Positions 17,907 through 26,936 of a DNA stretch of 64,000 nt are shown here, one piece after another. The number at the start of each line of letters is the position of its first letter. Position 1 is the first letter of the stretch. Source of the stretch: Paracrocinitomix sp040880585 (GTDB taxonomy: Bacteria > Bacteroidota > Bacteroidia > Flavobacteriales_D > Crocinitomicaceae); assembly GCA_040880585.1 (NCBI GenBank), contig JBBDID010000061.1:1-64000 (forward strand). Direction: 5' to 3'. A model generated the notes under the pieces. That model was given only the letters and a program-made list of their open reading frames with translations. It did not search any database and was not told the origin of the DNA. Position numbers and translations under genes: made by a program.

Positions 17907-20900
17907 TTAGAGTCTCACGCCAATCACACAGACGTCATCCACCTGTTCTAAAGATCCCATCCAATCAATGATGGTGTCAATGAGAATTTTCGATTGTTCT
18001 TGCATGGGTTTACTGTGAATATCAAGCAATAGTTCCCGGAAGGCTGCATATTTAAATTTTTTACCTTTGGGTCCACCAAACTGATCGACGTAACCATCTG
18101 TAAAAATATAGAATGTGTCTCCGGATTGATAAGGGATCAGCTGCTCTTTAAATTCTCTTTCAGCCACATACCTGCCTACAGGCATATTATCTGAGGGATA
18201 GATGATCAGCTGTCCGTCCCGTATAAGGTATAAGTCATTATTGGCTCCGGCATAGCGTAGTTCTTTTGTTTTTTTGTTCAACGAAAGTAACGCAATATCC
18301 ATTCCATCTTTTACTTCAGTTTCAGTAGTTTGAAAAGTTTCAATGACAAGTTCTCTAACTTTATTTAATATCGCTGCGGGTGATTTCAAATGGAACTCTC
18401 TGACAGACCTATTTAAAGCATTATTACAAACAACACTCACCATAGCTCCGGGTACTCCGTGTCCTGTACAATCTGCAGCAGCCAGTAAAATGGTGTCTCC
18501 CGCCGCATCTATTTCTAACCAATAAAAATCACCTGCAACAATATCCTTGGGCTGGTAGATAAAAAAAGAGTCATTTAAATGGTGTTCTATAAGGTTTTTG
18601 GAAGGAAGAATAGCATTTTGTATGCGTTGTGCGTAGGTAATGGAGTCTGTAATCTCTTTGTTTTTTCTTTCTACCAGTTCTTTTTGTCGAACGACTTCAG
18701 TTGTTCTAACAGAAACTATCGATTCCAATTGCCGCTTATTTTGAAGTAGTTTTTTTGTCCGTAAACGAATAAAGAATAAAATCAGGGCGATTCCTGCAAC
18801 AATGTAGAGAGAATATGCCCACCAACTTGTCCACCAGGGAGGATGAATTGTTATCGGATAAGAACGAATATTACTCCATATTTTCGCATCACCAATAGCC
18901 CGGACTTTGAATACATAATTCCCGCTGGGCATGTTGTTATATACAGCTCGGTTATCTTCTGTTATGGGTCTCCAGTCATCATCTAGTCCATCTAATTTAT
19001 ATTGGTACTTTAGCTTATGAGGCGCTGACCAGTCTATTGCTGAAAAATAAAAAGTAAGATGATTGAGATAATAAGGCAATTCAAGTTGTTCAGGACAATT
19101 TGTAAAAGGTGAAACCGCTGTGTATTTAACCGAATTAAGAGAGTTGTTTTTTTCTTCATCCAGATAAATTTCACTACCGTCTTCTATGGAGTCACTTAAT
19201 TTTCTGAAATCGATAAATGTTTGTTCTAACCGTACATCTGTAATTTGAATGCGTGGCGCTTTATTATTTTCACCATGTTTTTTGAGATCAAGCATAGCTA
19301 AGGCCTTACCGGTTCCCCACCAAATTCGGTTTTGATCGTCCAGATAGGCTGCATTGGGATAGAAATCACTTCCTTTTAAGCCATCCATCTTGTCATAGTG
19401 AGTGATGACAGTACCTGTGCTATCATCAAAAGACAGCTGGTTGAGTCCGCGTTCAGTTCCTAGCCAAATGTTATTGTTTTCATCTTCTATAATAGACCAG
19501 ATGATATTGTGGCTGTTACTTCCCTCAAAACTGTATTGCAAAATAGTATCTCTGGTAATTTGATTCACGCCATAGCCCTCGGTTCCTGCCCAAATAGATC
19601 CGTCAGAAGCTTCCATTAGTGAAATAACGGATTGGTCGCTCAAGCCTTCTCTTGTGGTAATATGTGTGATGTGCTGGCCGTCAAATTTTTCCAACCCTCC
19701 ATTTTTGGTTCCAAAATACAAAGTTCCTTTTCTGTCTTCAATAATGGCATGCACGGTATTATTTGATAATCCTTGTTCCTCAGTGAAATGGCTGAATGTA
19801 TAACCGTCATATCTACTTAGCCCACCTAAAAATGTTCCAAACCAGATATCACCCCTGCTGTCTTCATACATAGAGAGTACCAGGTTCCCACTTAAGCCCT
19901 GTTCGGTAGTGTAATGGTAAAAATATTCACCGTCAAATTTAAAGACTCCCGCACCGTTGCTTGCTAGCCAAAAGTTGCCGTTTTGATCTATCAGCATAGA
20001 TCGGATAATGTTCATGGGAAGCCCTTGTTCTGTTGTAAAGTGGAGATACTCTTTACCATCATATTTACTCAATCCACCATTTGATGCCAACCAAAGATTG
20101 CCGGTATTGTCTTGTGTGATGGAGCGAACAATACGGTGCGACAGCCCCTGTTCTTCGGTTAAATTTTCAAAAGATTTTTCATTGTAAATATTGGCTCCTG
20201 CTCCAAAAGTTCCAAACCAAATATTTCCGTCAGAATCCTCCAGAATCGACCAAATATTATCATTGCTCATTCCTTCAGAATGCGTAAAATGGCTAAATTC
20301 AAAACGATTAAACCGACTTGCTCCGCCCCCCTCTGTACCAAACCACATATTCCCTTTAGTGTCTTGCAAAATGGATCGAACAAAATTATGTGGCATACCC
20401 ATTTCTTTTTGATAAGTGATAAAAGAGTAACCATCATACATGCATACCCCGGAATCACTGGTGCCAATCCATATATTTTGTTCCGAATCTTCGTAAATTA
20501 CTGTGGTGTTGTTAGAGATTAACCCTTCCTGAACCGTAAAATGGGTAAAGCCTTCACCATCAAATCGACTCACCCCGTGCCCCTCAACAGTGACCCATAT
20601 ATTTCCGTCTTCGCTGGGATAAACACTTTTAACGTAATCACCACCAAGCCCCTGTTCTTTTCCATAAGTATAAAAATGTCTCCCATCAAATTTGCATAAA
20701 CCTTTGTCTGTTGCTAACCAGATATTGCCTTCATTGTCCTCGCAAATATCAAAAATGAGATTTGAAGGTAAGCCTCCATCTTCATCAAAGTTATAAAATG
20801 AATCCCCATTAAAAACCGATACGCCGGCACCATCTGACCCTAACCATATATTTCCTTTCTGATCTTCATAAATACACCAAATGTAATTTGAAATGAGCCC

Positions 20901-21488
20901 TTTTTTATCATTAAATAAAATGAAAGACCTCCCGTTGAACATGGTAACGCCTGAGGTCCAGGTAGCAAACCAAAGGTTTCCGCGGCGATCTTCTATCATG
21001 TCCATGATGTAGCTAGAGCTTAGACCCTGATCTACATCAATTCCCTGTAGATTGTATGCTGCTGCATCACTAAAATTAAATTTTGAGGCAGAAATGGGTT
21101 GATTATACCCTCCTTTTGAGAGTTCAGGAATGGCTTTTTGAACTTTTGGATTTTTAATAGAATCACGTCCAATAGAGAAATGTGGGAGTTGGGTGGACAA
21201 TAATTTTAGTCGGGGCTGATCTAAAGGGACTATATTTTTATTTGCAGCTTGGTGAAATGGCGCACTTGCTTTAATGATTACAGGTGGAGCCAGTGAATCA
21301 GGGTTTAAAACAAGCGGTGTTATTTTTAATGGTTTTCCACTAATTAATTCATCTTCTTCTTGATTTTCAGTTTCAGATTTACTACTCTCAACATTAACAT
21401 CTTTTGGTTTTACTTTTTCATTGCATCCAATTAACACAACCAGAGGCACTAGTAAAAGCAGAGGGAAAAATGTAAGCTGTTTAAACAT
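17907..21488 (-). CDS. Two-component-type propeller sensor with SpoIIE/PP2C phosphatase output, 1193 aa
   Basis: Predicted lipoprotein start (lipobox VLIGC, Cys22), then a Pro-rich linker. Next come 14 two-component-regulator propeller repeats (each with an N-x-W-[FL]-[GA]-T core; about residues 150-800), consistent with two seven-bladed propellers, and a Y_Y_Y domain (LKYQYKLDGLDDDW). One membrane helix lies near residues 890-910 (WWAYSLYIVAGIALILFFI), followed by a coiled-coil linker (about 915-950) and a C-terminal SpoIIE phosphatase. Its metal motifs are kept: DIVAGDFYW, AADCTGHGVPG, KDGMDIALL, FTDGYVDQFGG. A periplasmic signal probably controls a cytoplasmic Ser/Thr phosphatase that acts on an anti-sigma-factor antagonist or similar. 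No histidine kinase or DNA-binding part is present. A paralogue lies at 54763-58608. Confidence 0.88.
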   Translation of the reverse strand: MFKQLTFFPLLLLVPLVVLIGCNEKVKPKDVNVESSKSETENQEEDELISGKPLKITPLVLNPDSLAPPVIIKASAPFHQAANKNIVPLDQPRLKLLSTQLPHFSIGRDSIKNPKVQKAIPELSKGGYNQPISASKFNFSDAAAYNLQGIDVDQGLSSSYIMDMIEDRRGNLWFATWTSGVTMFNGRSFILFNDKKGLISNYIWCIYEDQKGNIWLGSDGAGVSVFNGDSFYNFDEDGGLPSNLIFDICEDNEGNIWLATDKGLCKFDGRHFYTYGKEQGLGGDYVKSVYPSEDGNIWVTVEGHGVSRFDGEGFTHFTVQEGLISNNTTVIYEDSEQNIWIGTSDSGVCMYDGYSFITYQKEMGMPHNFVRSILQDTKGNMWFGTEGGGASRFNRFEFSHFTHSEGMSNDNIWSILEDSDGNIWFGTFGAGANIYNEKSFENLTEEQGLSHRIVRSITQDNTGNLWLASNGGLSKYDGKEYLHFTTEQGLPMNIIRSMLIDQNGNFWLASNGAGVFKFDGEYFYHYTTEQGLSGNLVLSMYEDSRGDIWFGTFLGGLSRYDGYTFSHFTEEQGLSNNTVHAIIEDRKGTLYFGTKNGGLEKFDGQHITHITTREGLSDQSVISLMEASDGSIWAGTEGYGVNQITRDTILQYSFEGSNSHNIIWSIIEDENNNIWLGTERGLNQLSFDDSTGTVITHYDKMDGLKGSDFYPNAAYLDDQNRIWWGTGKALAMLDLKKHGENNKAPRIQITDVRLEQTFIDFRKLSDSIEDGSEIYLDEEKNNSLNSVKYTAVSPFTNCPEQLELPYYLNHLTFYFSAIDWSAPHKLKYQYKLDGLDDDWRPITEDNRAVYNNMPSGNYVFKVRAIGDAKIWSNIRSYPITIHPPWWTSWWAYSLYIVAGIALILFFIRLRTKKLLQNKRQLESIVSVRTTEVVRQKELVERKNKEITDSITYAQRIQNAILPSKNLIEHHLNDSFFIYQPKDIVAGDFYWLEIDAAGDTILLAAADCTGHGVPGAMVSVVCNNALNRSVREFHLKSPAAILNKVRELVIETFQTTETEVKDGMDIALLSLNKKTKELRYAGANNDLYLIRDGQLIIYPSDNMPVGRYVAEREFKEQLIPYQSGDTFYIFTDGYVDQFGGPKGKKFKYAAFRELLLDIHSKPMQEQSKILIDTIIDWMGSLEQVDDVCVIGVRL

Positions 21489-21623
21489 CTGTTTATAAAT
21501 AGAAAATCAGAATTTCTCCGAAATGTACAGAAAAACATGCTGAAATCATTGTTTTAACAGCAATTCAAATCAAAATGTTAATATAAATAGCAGGTTATTT
21601 TTTTATCCTTTAGATTTAGGACT

Positions 21624-21631
21624 TACTTTTG
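21624..21631 (+). promoter_or_regulatory. TAnnTTTG -7 box just before pcm
   Basis: TACTTTTG is a perfect match to the Bacteroidota -7 element but lies only 8 bp before the GTG start. No clear -33 TTTG is seen upstream, so this is a tentative call. Confidence 0.4.
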
Positions 21632-21639
21632 TCCCCACT

Positions 21640-22284
21640 GTGATAGACGATTTTAGACATAAAGGATTAAGAAAAAGATTAGTAGATAAAATTGCTCAAA
21701 AAGGGGTAGATGATCCTGCCGTTTTAGATGCCTTAATGGCAGTTCCCCGGCATTTATTTTTAGATGGAGCATTCACCAAACAAGCGTATGATGATCATGC
21801 TTTTCAGATAGGAGCAGGACAAACCATATCTCAACCCTATACGGTGGCATTTCAAACACAGTTACTGGATATTCAAAAAGGAGATAAGGTGCTTGAAATC
21901 GGTACGGGATCGGGATACCAAACTTCAGTTTTATGTGAGTTAAAAGCAAAAGTGTACTCCATTGAACGTCAAAAGGAACTGTTTTTAAAAGCCAAGCAAT
22001 TGTTGCCCAAATTGGGCTATAGTCCAAAGTTAAAGTATGGAGATGGATTTAATGGATGGCCGGTGTATGCTCCTTTTGATAAAATATTAATTACCTGTGG
22101 CGCACCGTTTATACCGGATGCGCTAGTTGAACAGCTAAAAACAGGGGGTAAGATGGTCATTCCTTTGGGAGAAGGAGATGTACAGGAGATGATGCTTGTG
22201 ACAAAAGCTGCAGATGGAGCAATCAGCCAGCGATCTTATGGAAAATTTAAATTTGTTCCCATGCTAAAGGATACAGAAAGATAG
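21640..22284 (+). CDS. pcm: Protein-L-isoaspartate O-methyltransferase, 214 aa
   Basis: Repairs aged proteins by methylating L-isoaspartyl residues with S-adenosylmethionine. Family signatures are PRHLFL, the SQPYTVAFQTQLL entrance motif, the SAM-binding VLEIGTGSGYQTSVL (residues 84-98), and the late ITCGAPFIPDALVEQLK and GGKMVIPLG. The start is GTG, because no ATG exists upstream in frame and the N-terminal DFRHKGLRKRLVDKI is conserved in the family. The presumed -7 box lies so close that the mRNA may have almost no leader. It stands alone. Confidence 0.93.
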   Translation: MIDDFRHKGLRKRLVDKIAQKGVDDPAVLDALMAVPRHLFLDGAFTKQAYDDHAFQIGAGQTISQPYTVAFQTQLLDIQKGDKVLEIGTGSGYQTSVLCELKAKVYSIERQKELFLKAKQLLPKLGYSPKLKYGDGFNGWPVYAPFDKILITCGAPFIPDALVEQLKTGGKMVIPLGEGDVQEMMLVTKAADGAISQRSYGKFKFVPMLKDTER

Positions 22285-22335
22285 CTTAATTTTACCTGAA
22301 TTAAAATAATAATTATTCATTCACCATTTTATCTA

Positions 22336-22884
22336 ATGAGAACAGCTGTTTTTGCAATAACCGGTCTATTTTTTCTGATGACTGCTTGTCAGGAAATCAA
22401 TGCTCCTTCTTCTGAAAATGAAGATTCAGAAATTATTACCTCAATTGATTCGGGTAGTATTTTGATCAATGAGATCAGTGCCATGTCCGAATTGGAGAAT
22501 GAATTTGGAGAAGCTGCTGACTGGCTTGAGCTGTACAATGCATCAGATAAACGGGTAGAGTTGAAATTCGGCAGCTGGTCGATTTCGGATAAACTGTCAA
22601 ATCCGGATAAATATTATTTACCTGAGGCATTGATTGAGCCCAAGGGATATTTGTTGATCTGGTGTGATAAAGCAGATACTTTGACCAAGGATATTCACAC
22701 GAATTTCAAATTGTCTGCGAAAGGAGAAACGATTAGCCTGTATTATAATGGAAACCTGATGGATCAATACACTTATGATTCGGTAAGAACAGAGCAAATG
22801 TATTGGGCAAGGGTAGAGGATGGCGACCCAAGGTGGAAAGCAGTTGATTTTGCTACGCCGGCTAAAAGCAATGTTAATTTTTGA
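22336..22884 (+). CDS. Lamin-tail-domain lipoprotein, 182 aa
   Basis: Lipobox LMTAC (Cys18) and a short Ser/Glu-rich linker, then one lamin-tail (LTD) domain over about residues 40-170: ILINEISAMSE, GEAADWLELYNASDKRVELKFGSW, YLLIWCDKAD, FKLSAKGETISLYYNG. LTD domains are Ig-like folds found in nuclear lamins and many bacterial surface proteins; in bacteria they often accompany nucleases or phosphatases, but here the domain is alone. The 3' end overlaps the convergent LRR gene by 11 bp. Confidence 0.85.
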   Translation: MRTAVFAITGLFFLMTACQEINAPSSENEDSEIITSIDSGSILINEISAMSELENEFGEAADWLELYNASDKRVELKFGSWSISDKLSNPDKYYLPEALIEPKGYLLIWCDKADTLTKDIHTNFKLSAKGETISLYYNGNLMDQYTYDSVRTEQMYWARVEDGDPRWKAVDFATPAKSNVNF

Positions 22885-23641
22885 GGATAATCGAAAATCT
22901 CGGGTTAGATCGGCTTCTAATTTCCAGGCACCTGGGAGCAAAACTCAGTGTCGGGCGATCAATATAAAGGGTTTCAAGATACCACAGAGCACAAATATCC
23001 TGATCTATTTTTAATTCAGGTCCGCTTTGAGATAAATCTAATATGTTGAGTTTCCTTAGGGTGTAAAAAGAAGAAGGCAACTCTTTAAGTTGGTTCCTGC
23101 CAATCACCAAATGAACAAGTGCTTGTAGATTTCCAATGCTATCAGGCAATGCTTTAAGGTCATTAAATTCCAGGTACAAATGAGAGAGCTTGGGTAAGTT
23201 ACAGATCTCATCCGGCAGCTTTTCCAAATGGTTAAAGCTCAGCCAGAGTTCTTCCAGGTTTTTAAGTTGCCCAATTTCGGGAGGAATAGTATGCAACTCA
23301 TTGGCCCGTAAGGATAATTTTCTGAGTGATGTCAATTGACCAATTTCCGGAGGCAGATACAGCAGATTATTTTTACTCAGGATCAAACGTTCTAAATTGA
23401 CCAATCGTCCAATTTCAGGGGGGATACTGTCTAATTTATTATTTCGGAGGTTGAGTTCCTTGAGTTCTTTCAGTTGAAACACATAGGGTGGAATCTCAGT
23501 CAAATATTGTCGACTAAGATTGAGTCGGGGTTCACCAAAATTAAAATAGTTACTTCTGCCGCTTTTACTGTTCTTACATTGAATAAAAGATAAGGAAATC
23601 AATAGTATTATAATGATATCTAATCGCCTTATTGGTTTCAA
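22874..23641 (-). CDS. Leucine-rich-repeat lipoprotein, 255 aa
   Basis: Lipoprotein signal peptide (lipobox SFIQC, Cys22), then about seven 23-residue LRRs of the LPPEIGxLxxL type (about residues 40-205) and a C-terminal cap that loses the repeat pattern (LDLSQSGPELKIDQDICALWYL) and has three further cysteines. It is probably an outer-membrane-anchored protein-binding solenoid. It lies 8 bp downstream of the tricorn-like protease gene on the same strand, so the two are likely co-transcribed. Compare the secreted 22-repeat LRR protein at 11327-13042. Confidence 0.85.
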   Translation of the reverse strand: MKPIRRLDIIIILLISLSFIQCKNSKSGRSNYFNFGEPRLNLSRQYLTEIPPYVFQLKELKELNLRNNKLDSIPPEIGRLVNLERLILSKNNLLYLPPEIGQLTSLRKLSLRANELHTIPPEIGQLKNLEELWLSFNHLEKLPDEICNLPKLSHLYLEFNDLKALPDSIGNLQALVHLVIGRNQLKELPSSFYTLRKLNILDLSQSGPELKIDQDICALWYLETLYIDRPTLSFAPRCLEIRSRSNPRFSIILKN

Positions 23642-23649
23642 ACTGTATG

Positions 23650-26600
23650 TTATTTTAACATTTCCTCAATGGCTGTGCTAAGTTGTTGGTCTATTCCCCG
23701 GGTAAATTTCTCATATTCATTATTCACTTCTATATCCGGTATCAAATCACGATTTTCTACTAAAAACCCTTCAGAAACGGATCGCATTCCGACTTGCGGA
23801 ATACCAAACACCGTTTTTCCGTCAACCATTCGCTCCCACCAAACGGCGGTGCCGGTACCGGGAACAGGCATCCCGATCAATTTTCCAATCCCCAGTGCTT
23901 TGTAAGCGTAAGGGAATAAGTGTGCATCCGAATAATTTCCTTCTGACATCAGAACACAAGAAGGTTTTTGCCATTTAAAAATAGGTTCCCCACCCATGTT
24001 TTTTTGTCCCCTGGGTTCAAAACTCATGTATAATTTCCCGCTCAAAAAGGTCGCCAAATCATCATGCAACCAGCCTCCGCCATTAAATCGCGTATCAATT
24101 ATGAGTGCTTGTTTTTTGTTGAGTTTCCCCAGGGCTTTATCAAAAAGAGTACGAAAACTTGCCGAATTCATCCCTTTTATGTGCACATAGCCCAATTTTC
24201 CTTCTGATTTTTCTTCTGTGGTTTGCTCACAAATCCTTACCCATCTTTCATACAGCAATTCCATTTCTTCTCTTTGAGATATGGGCTTTATGATTTCATC
24301 CCAACGCTCTTTAGAGCTAGGGTCATAGAGAGACAACAACACCTTTTCTCCGGATTTTCGATTGAGTAGCGGATAGTGATTCATTCCTTTAGTGATAGAA
24401 AGGCCGTCAATTTTTTCAATGATGGTTCCGGCTTTAATTTTCCCGGATGACATCTTTAACGGACTTTTATCCATGACCTCGATAATCTTGAGGCCATCTT
24501 CATTATAGTTCTCGTCATAAAAACACCCGAGCATAGCTGTTTGGTCACCATTTGGATCATATTCCCCATAGCGTGCTCCGGTATGAGAAGCATTGATTTC
24601 TCCCAACAACTCACTTAACATTTCAGCAAAATCAAAACCGTTATTGATGTGGGGTAGAAATTTGGCATACTCTTCTTTATACATATTCCAGTCTACACCA
24701 TGTAAATCTTTCACATAGAACTTTTCTCGCACCTGTCTCCAGGCATGGTGAAACATATACGCCCGCTCTTCGGATTTATTCAAGGTCATTTCGGCATCAA
24801 AAGAAATGCTTTCCGGTTTCCCTGCATCTACATCCAGTTTCATGAGGGTTCCACGCTTATTCAGGAAAATATGTTTCTCCTCCTTATCAAAAATTAAGTT
24901 TGAGCCTCCGGCATTTAAGTTGGCCAATAATTTGGTCTCATTTTCTTTAAATTTCGTCCGCCAAAGATTATAGCCTTTTTCAAACCGAGCTAAATAATAC
25001 AGTTCTGTCCCTTCATTATTAACTAAAAAATCAGCAAGAAAAGAAGAGTGTATGGTAAGTCGAACTCTTCTGTCATCCAATCCCTCTGATTCAATGGTTA
25101 AAGGTTTAACGGGTTTATCATCTTTCTTCTCATCTTTTTCTTTTTCCGTTTCCTTTTCTGAGTCATCTTCTTTTTTCTTTTCTTTTTGTTCTTCTTTCCA
25201 CAATTCAAACTCTTCTTCGGTCAGATTAAATTTTTGAAAAGCTTCTTCAGTAAGAAAAATGGCTTCAACATCTGATTCTGCACCCCAACTACCGTGCGAT
25301 CGATACCCAAACTTAGCAGTGGTATAATAGATCATCTGGCCGTCCATAGCAAACTTAGGTGAACCGTTGGCATATCCGCTTTGGGTTAAGTTGATAGGAG
25401 CTTCTTTTCCGCTGGCATTTACCAGACCAACATCAGAAGTCCACCTTTCATACTCAAAAAATTGTACCACCAGCCATTTTGAATCGGGAGACCAGGTGTA
25501 GTATTGATCACCATCAGAATAGGAATAATTGTATGCTGCGGGAAGAACGGTTCTAATTTTCTTACTGTCCAGATTAAGTACCCTAAGTGTAGTCCTGTTT
25601 TCTAAAAATGCAACTTCTTTTCCATCCGGTGAGTATAGTGGTTGAAATGTTTCTTCGCCGTTATTGACGAGTTCTTCTTCTTTTAAGAGTGTACTATTGA
25701 AGAAGTATTTTTCGCTTTCTCGTGCATGAACCGTACGGTAAATGTTCCAACTTTGATTTCTCTCAGCGGCGTAAAGGATCGCCTCACCATCCGGACTAAA
25801 ACTGACTGATCTTTCTTGCTCTGCCGTATGTGTAATTCGTTTGGTACTGGAATAATCGATTGCCGTGACAAAAACCTCTCCCCGGTAAATGAAAGCAATT
25901 TCTTTATTGTTAGGAGATACAGCAAATTCACCTGCACGATTTACTTTTTTTAGAACCGTTTCATTGTTGACGCGATCTTTATTGATAGTAATAGATACTT
26001 TTTCAGCAGTTCCGTTTTTCAACAGGTAGATTTCTCCGTCGTATCCGTAACAGACATCACCATTATCTGATCGGCTTAAAAAACGAACCGGATGTTTTTC
26101 GTGAGTGGTGAGTTGTTCGCCATAGGGATTGGAAAAAGTTCCTTTCCAAACATTGAATGAGCCTGATTTTTCACTTAAAAAGAGAAATGAGCCGTCTTTT
26201 TCCCAGATGGGGTTTCTATCTTCACCCTTCCAGTTGGTGATATTTTTATAGGTTTCGTTTTCCAGGTCATGTAAAACAATATCCCGGGTGATAGAGGAGG
26301 AGTGGTGTTTTCTCCAGGGATCTTCATATCCCTTTTTATTGTGAAATAAAATTTGCGTTCCGGCTGCATTAAACTGAATATCTTCTGCTGCTATTGTGAG
26401 AAATTGGGTTTCTTTTCCTCCTTTAGTGCTTACTTCATAAACTTCCGGTAATCGCGAATTGGGAAACTGAACGGATTGTACATCATCCCGGCGCAATGAT
26501 CCGAAAACAACACTTTTTCCATCTTTCTTGAAAGTATAAGGATGATCATTTGCAGAGTGATAAGTTAATCGGCTAGGCGCTCCTCCCTCAGCATCAGCCA

Positions 26601-26865
26601 AAAACACATCAAAATTTCCGTGGCGGTTTGAGGCAAAAGCAATTTGCTTACTGTCCGGTGACCAAACAGGCATGTAATCATGAGACGGATGAGCAGTCAG
26701 CTGATTTGCTATTCCACCACTTGAAGGCACCGTAAAAATATCGCCCTGATAAGAAAATGCGATTGTCTTCCCATCCGGTGAAATTGCCGGATAACGCATC
26801 CATAACGGTTGTGAAAAAGCTAAAAATTGAGTAAAAAAGAAAATGATTGCCGCTATTTTTTTCAT
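23650..26865 (-). CDS. Tricorn-like S41-family peptidase, 1071 aa
   Basis: Secreted protease related to archaeal tricorn. After a signal peptide (MKKIAAIIFFFTQFLAFSQ) there are WD40-like/PD40 beta-propeller repeats (SPDGKTIAFSYQGDIF, WSPDSKQIAFASNRHGNFDVF and more, to about residue 530). A highly charged Glu/Lys linker follows (about 560-590), then a second propeller-like stretch, a tricorn C1 region, a PDZ domain (KIKAGTIIEKIDG) and an S41 catalytic core. The likely nucleophile is Ser979 in GNYSDAHLFPYAY, preceded by ALIIDTRFNGGGW. It probably trims peptides in the periplasm. It is first in a unit with the LRR lipoprotein. Confidence 0.9.
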   Translation of the reverse strand: MKKIAAIIFFFTQFLAFSQPLWMRYPAISPDGKTIAFSYQGDIFTVPSSGGIANQLTAHPSHDYMPVWSPDSKQIAFASNRHGNFDVFLADAEGGAPSRLTYHSANDHPYTFKKDGKSVVFGSLRRDDVQSVQFPNSRLPEVYEVSTKGGKETQFLTIAAEDIQFNAAGTQILFHNKKGYEDPWRKHHSSSITRDIVLHDLENETYKNITNWKGEDRNPIWEKDGSFLFLSEKSGSFNVWKGTFSNPYGEQLTTHEKHPVRFLSRSDNGDVCYGYDGEIYLLKNGTAEKVSITINKDRVNNETVLKKVNRAGEFAVSPNNKEIAFIYRGEVFVTAIDYSSTKRITHTAEQERSVSFSPDGEAILYAAERNQSWNIYRTVHARESEKYFFNSTLLKEEELVNNGEETFQPLYSPDGKEVAFLENRTTLRVLNLDSKKIRTVLPAAYNYSYSDGDQYYTWSPDSKWLVVQFFEYERWTSDVGLVNASGKEAPINLTQSGYANGSPKFAMDGQMIYYTTAKFGYRSHGSWGAESDVEAIFLTEEAFQKFNLTEEEFELWKEEQKEKKKEDDSEKETEKEKDEKKDDKPVKPLTIESEGLDDRRVRLTIHSSFLADFLVNNEGTELYYLARFEKGYNLWRTKFKENETKLLANLNAGGSNLIFDKEEKHIFLNKRGTLMKLDVDAGKPESISFDAEMTLNKSEERAYMFHHAWRQVREKFYVKDLHGVDWNMYKEEYAKFLPHINNGFDFAEMLSELLGEINASHTGARYGEYDPNGDQTAMLGCFYDENYNEDGLKIIEVMDKSPLKMSSGKIKAGTIIEKIDGLSITKGMNHYPLLNRKSGEKVLLSLYDPSSKERWDEIIKPISQREEMELLYERWVRICEQTTEEKSEGKLGYVHIKGMNSASFRTLFDKALGKLNKKQALIIDTRFNGGGWLHDDLATFLSGKLYMSFEPRGQKNMGGEPIFKWQKPSCVLMSEGNYSDAHLFPYAYKALGIGKLIGMPVPGTGTAVWWERMVDGKTVFGIPQVGMRSVSEGFLVENRDLIPDIEVNNEYEKFTRGIDQQLSTAIEEMLK

Positions 26866-26882
26866 TCGTCCTATGTTTGTAT

Positions 26883-26890
26883 CAAAAGTA
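26883..26890 (-). promoter_or_regulatory. TAnnTTTG -7 box upstream of the tricorn-like gene
   Basis: On the minus strand TACTTTTG matches the Bacteroidota -7 element and would put transcription start about 13 nt before the ATG. No good TTTG partner is visible at the expected distance. Confidence 0.4.
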
Positions 26891-26936
26891 ATAAAAGAAA
26901 CTTTATATCGCTCCTGCTATAGAAATATCGATTTTA

